This document shows positions 61,231-64,000 of a stretch of 64,000 bases of DNA, piece by piece. The DNA lies in the NCBI RefSeq assembly GCF_014851395.1, contig NW_024040040.1, forward strand, positions 20,124,000 to 20,187,999, written 5' to 3'. Position numbers and translations under genes: made by a program. The notes under the pieces are model-generated. The model ran no database searches. It was not told the origin of the DNA and saw nothing but the letters and a program-made list of their open reading frames with translations. Every line of letters begins with the position of its first letter. Within the stretch, counting starts at the first letter, position 1. The DNA is from Micropterus salmoides. Lineage: Eukaryota > Chordata > Actinopteri > Centrarchiformes > Centrarchidae.

Positions 61231-62097
61231 GGGTTTAGATGACAGAGCTTTGCTGATGTACAGGGCCAGGACATGCACCGGTTCAGGTTTTTGATATGAT
61301 GTGGTGGATTTTGGTCTTTCAAGAGGGGAAGAGTCGGGAAGTAAAATCAGTTTTCCAGGACATCTCATTGGCTGCTCTTCAAGAAAGTATTTTCAACTGT
61401 TTTTATCATGTACTCAACAAGCAAAAGTAGTAGTAGCAGTAGTAGTCATCTGGTTTATTAGAAATTTGGACAAATAGAGGACCACATGTATTATTCACTA
61501 CAAGAGCTGACAGAATGTCTCGGCCACCGTAGCTTAATAATAATAAACTTTGCCAGAGGTAGTGTATATTATATAAAGATATTAGAGTACTATATGTTGA
61601 CAGTTTTCACAGCTTCTTTGTTGTTGGATTTAGACATTAAATAGATACAGTGTACAACGTCATGGAGAAAGTACAAAGTAAGGCTTTTTACTGCTGAATT
61701 TACAATTGCCATTAGAATTCATTAATTTATTATAGTACTTAATTTGTCTGTGAATGCACAGTGAGCCATTTGTTGCATTTCTGAACCCTCACCACTAGAT
61801 GCCACTAAAACTTATACACTGAACCTTTAAAATATAAATATACATACAAAATAAATACATACATTGGCTTGGCAATATGTGAAAGGTTTGACTGTGTGAC
61901 CTGTACCCATAGGAGGAGTTTTGAAGGTGGTTATAGGTACAGTATTTATAATGTCAGTGCTGCTTTTGAGCTGTTTGTGGCCCACAATTTCCAGAAGCAT
62001 GCATGATCAAGTCACTCAGTCCAGCCAGTTGTTCTCTTTCCGCACTGTCCACATTGAAAAAACATTTTGTGGATGATAATGTCTTGAAAATGAGACA
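61231..62097. other. Non-coding DNA with repeat fragments
   Basis: A short AGT/AGC run lies at 61,424-61,447. At 61,786-61,830, ACCACTAGATGCCACTAAAA and ACACTGAACCTTTAA match (minus orientation) the end of a common fish element beginning TTAAAGGTTCAGTGT. The remainder is unique. Confidence 0.45.
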
Positions 62098-64000
62098 ATG
62101 TACCTCAAGTTACCCACCCAAAACCCTACGCAGAGTCGCAGTCTAACACACTTCTCTGCTCATCCATTCCAGGAGTTACTTGGTGAAGACCCTATAGTGA
62201 TGGTGTCTGTCCCCCGACCATCGAGGTTGTTTAAATGGAGGGTAAACAGAAGAGGAGCTGTGCATAAAAACCTCATAAAAATTAAAACCATGACAGCAAT
62301 AGTGCAAACGAATAGGAAAATTAAATGTGGACTCTTAAACATCAGATCTCTCTCTTTTAAAGGTGTACTAGTAAATTAACTAATATCAGATTATGATATT
62401 GATTTATTTTTTCTTACTGAAACCTGGCAGGGTGATGGAGAATATGTTAGCCTAAATGAATCCACCCCTCCCAGTCATATTAATACTCTCACATTCCTTG
62501 AGGCACAGGCTGAGGAGGTGGAGTTGCAGCTATCTTCGACTCTAGCCTACTAATCAGCTCTAAACCTAAATTAAACTATAACTCATTTGAAAGCCTTGTT
62601 CTCAGTCTTTCACACCCAAGTTGGGTGCACTGCACCCAATTCTATTTGTTATAGTGTACCGAGCACCGGGTCCATACTCTGAATCTTTATCTGAATTTGC
62701 AATTGAGTTTTTGTCAACTTTTGTCCTTAAAATGGACAAAGTTATTACTGAAGGGGATTTTAATATTCATGTGGACGTTGAGAATGATAGCTTTAGTACT
62801 GCGTTTATCTCTGGCTTCTCATCCATCCATCCATCCACCGTCAACCGCTTATCCTGTGTACAGGGTCGCGGGGGGCTGCAGACAATCCCAGCTGGCATCG
62901 GGCGAAAGGCGGGGTACACCCTGGACAGGTCGCCAGCCATTGGCTTCTCATGTGTTCATAAACTGATTCACTGTTTTAACCACAGCCTCGACCTTGTTCT
63001 GGCATATGGTATTGAAAGTGAACATTTAATAGTGTTCCCACAGAATACCTTTTTATCTGACCACTGTTTGATAACTTTTGAATTTGTATTTCTGAACTAC
63101 ACGTCATTGGGCAAAAATTTTTACAAGATGTCTGCTGCAGGCTCGCTGCGAATGACACTCGACTCTGTAGCCCCTCTAAAAAAGAAAATAGTAAAACAAA
63201 GACGGTTAGCTCCATGGTACAATACCGAAACTCGAGAGGAATTGGCGTTCCACCAAACTGGAAAATTGGCAAGATAGTCTTGAAACTTATAGGAAGGCCC
63301 TCCGTAATGCCAGAGCAGCGTACTACTCGTCATTAATAGAGGAAAATAGGAACAACCCCAGGTTTCTTTTCAGCACTGTAGCCAGGCTGACAAAGAGTCA
63401 CAGCTCTATTGAGCCAAGTATTCCCATAGCTCTCAGTAGTTACGACTTCATGAGCTTCTTTAATGACAAAATTCTAACTATTAGAAACAAAATTCACCAA
63501 GGCCTGCCCTCAGCTGGTACAGAATAATCTCCAAATTCAGGAACCTTAGAAATAGCTGTAAAACCATATATATGTTTAGACTGCTTTGCTTCCCTCAATC
63601 TTTACCAACTAACTTCAATAATTTCTTCATCTAAACCATCAACCTGCCTCTTAGACCCCATCCCGACTAGGCTGCTTAAAGAAATTTTCAGCACTTCTCT
63701 ACTAGACATGATCAATCTATCTTTATCAACAGGCTATGTACCACAGTACTTTAAATTAGCTTTAATTAAACCTCTTCTGAAAAAGCTCAACCTTGATCCA
63801 GATATTTTAGCCAACTATAGACCTATATCTAACCTTCCATTTCTCTCTAAGATCCTTGAGAAAGCAGTCGCCCAACAGCTGTGTGACTTTCTACAGAGCA
63901 ATAGTTTATTTGAGGATTTTCAGTCAGGATTTAGAGTTCATCATAGCAGAGAGACAGCACTGGTGAAAATTACTAGTGTCCTCCTAATTGCATCAGACAA
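62098..64000 (+). mobile_element. L2/Maui-type LINE, decayed, runs off the window
   Basis: A non-LTR retrotransposon coding region in pieces. The frame opening at 62,098 reads through VSVPRPSRLF and the endonuclease start LLNIRSLS to a stop near 62,377. Then come LTETWQ (about 62,414), a stretch broken by TGA codons (62,495-62,520), IVYRAPGPYSE, the endonuclease motif GDFNIH (62,755), LDLVLAYGIE and LSDH (63,053). A frameshift lies near 63,235, after which RKALRNARAAYYSS continues; TAA at 63,525; then an open reverse-transcriptase segment to the window end with DPIPTRLLKE, NYRPISNLPFLSKILEKAV (63,814) and LFEDFQSGFR (63,904). Motif order and wording are L2/CR1-like, closest to fish Maui. The catalytic reverse-transcriptase motif lies beyond 64,000. 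The copy is inactive. Confidence 0.85.
62823..62940 (-). mobile_element. Short RTE/Rex3-like 3' tail inserted in the LINE
   Basis: CATC repeats (62,823 onward) are followed by CAACCGCTTATCCTGTGTAC, GGCGAAAGGCGGGGTACACC and CTGGACAGGTCGCCAGCC. This is a widespread fish repeat that I take to be the 3' end of an RTE-clade (Rex3-like) LINE in reverse orientation. It is bounded by an 11-bp duplication TGGCTTCTCAT at 62,812-62,822 and 62,941-62,951. Confidence 0.7.

Overview
The window looks like teleost fish nuclear DNA. The evidence is the repeat content: L2/Maui-type LINE pieces with the fish 3' tail (TTGAA repeats), an RTE/Rex3-like tail, hAT-like and TTAA-flanked non-autonomous DNA transposons, tRNA-derived SINEs, and long GT and CT microsatellites. 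There is no operon structure and no rRNA, tRNA gene or CRISPR array. Species cannot be fixed from the sequence. Nearly all open reading frames longer than 60 codons here are chance frames in non-coding or repeat DNA.

Layout. Positions 1-39,000 form a gene desert. AT-rich sequence alternates with non-repetitive, more G+C-rich blocks of about 300-1,900 bp that carry TAATTA-type homeodomain cores; these look like a long-range regulatory landscape, but conservation could not be tested. A 725-bp pyrimidine strand (21.4-22.1 kb) and a 650-bp degenerate AGY-trinucleotide array (36.5-37.1 kb) stand out. From about 39 to 60 kb transposon remnants dominate. Positions 40,027-43,500 and 44,001-47,475 are the same sequence, with a single one-base length difference noticed, on either side of a gap of exactly 500 N. 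This is almost certainly two overlapping contig ends joined without being merged.

Genes. The one convincing coding exon is at 57,561-57,869 (+). It is a terminal exon resembling the C-terminus of the teleost-expanded SAMD3-like protein family. About 3 kb upstream lie a TCTCGCGA promoter-type motif, a probable 5' UTR exon and two small open exons, all in compatible phase; a degraded exon with stops sits between. The locus is either a shortened gene of about 149 codons or a decaying copy. A second, clearly dead coding relic at 51,246-51,973 has a cysteine-rich CXC-like tail and resembles a transposon-associated teleost protein family. The right end (62,098-64,000) is a decayed L2/Maui-type LINE with endonuclease and reverse-transcriptase motifs; it runs off the window and is interrupted by a short RTE-like insertion with an 11-bp target-site duplication.

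How parts relate. The LINE 3' tail at 58,090-58,337 lies just downstream of the SAMD3-like exon and supplies the first clear AATAAA after its stop. Beyond it is an old diverged tandem array with a period of about 350-385 bp. Family names rest on recognition from memory, not on a search.
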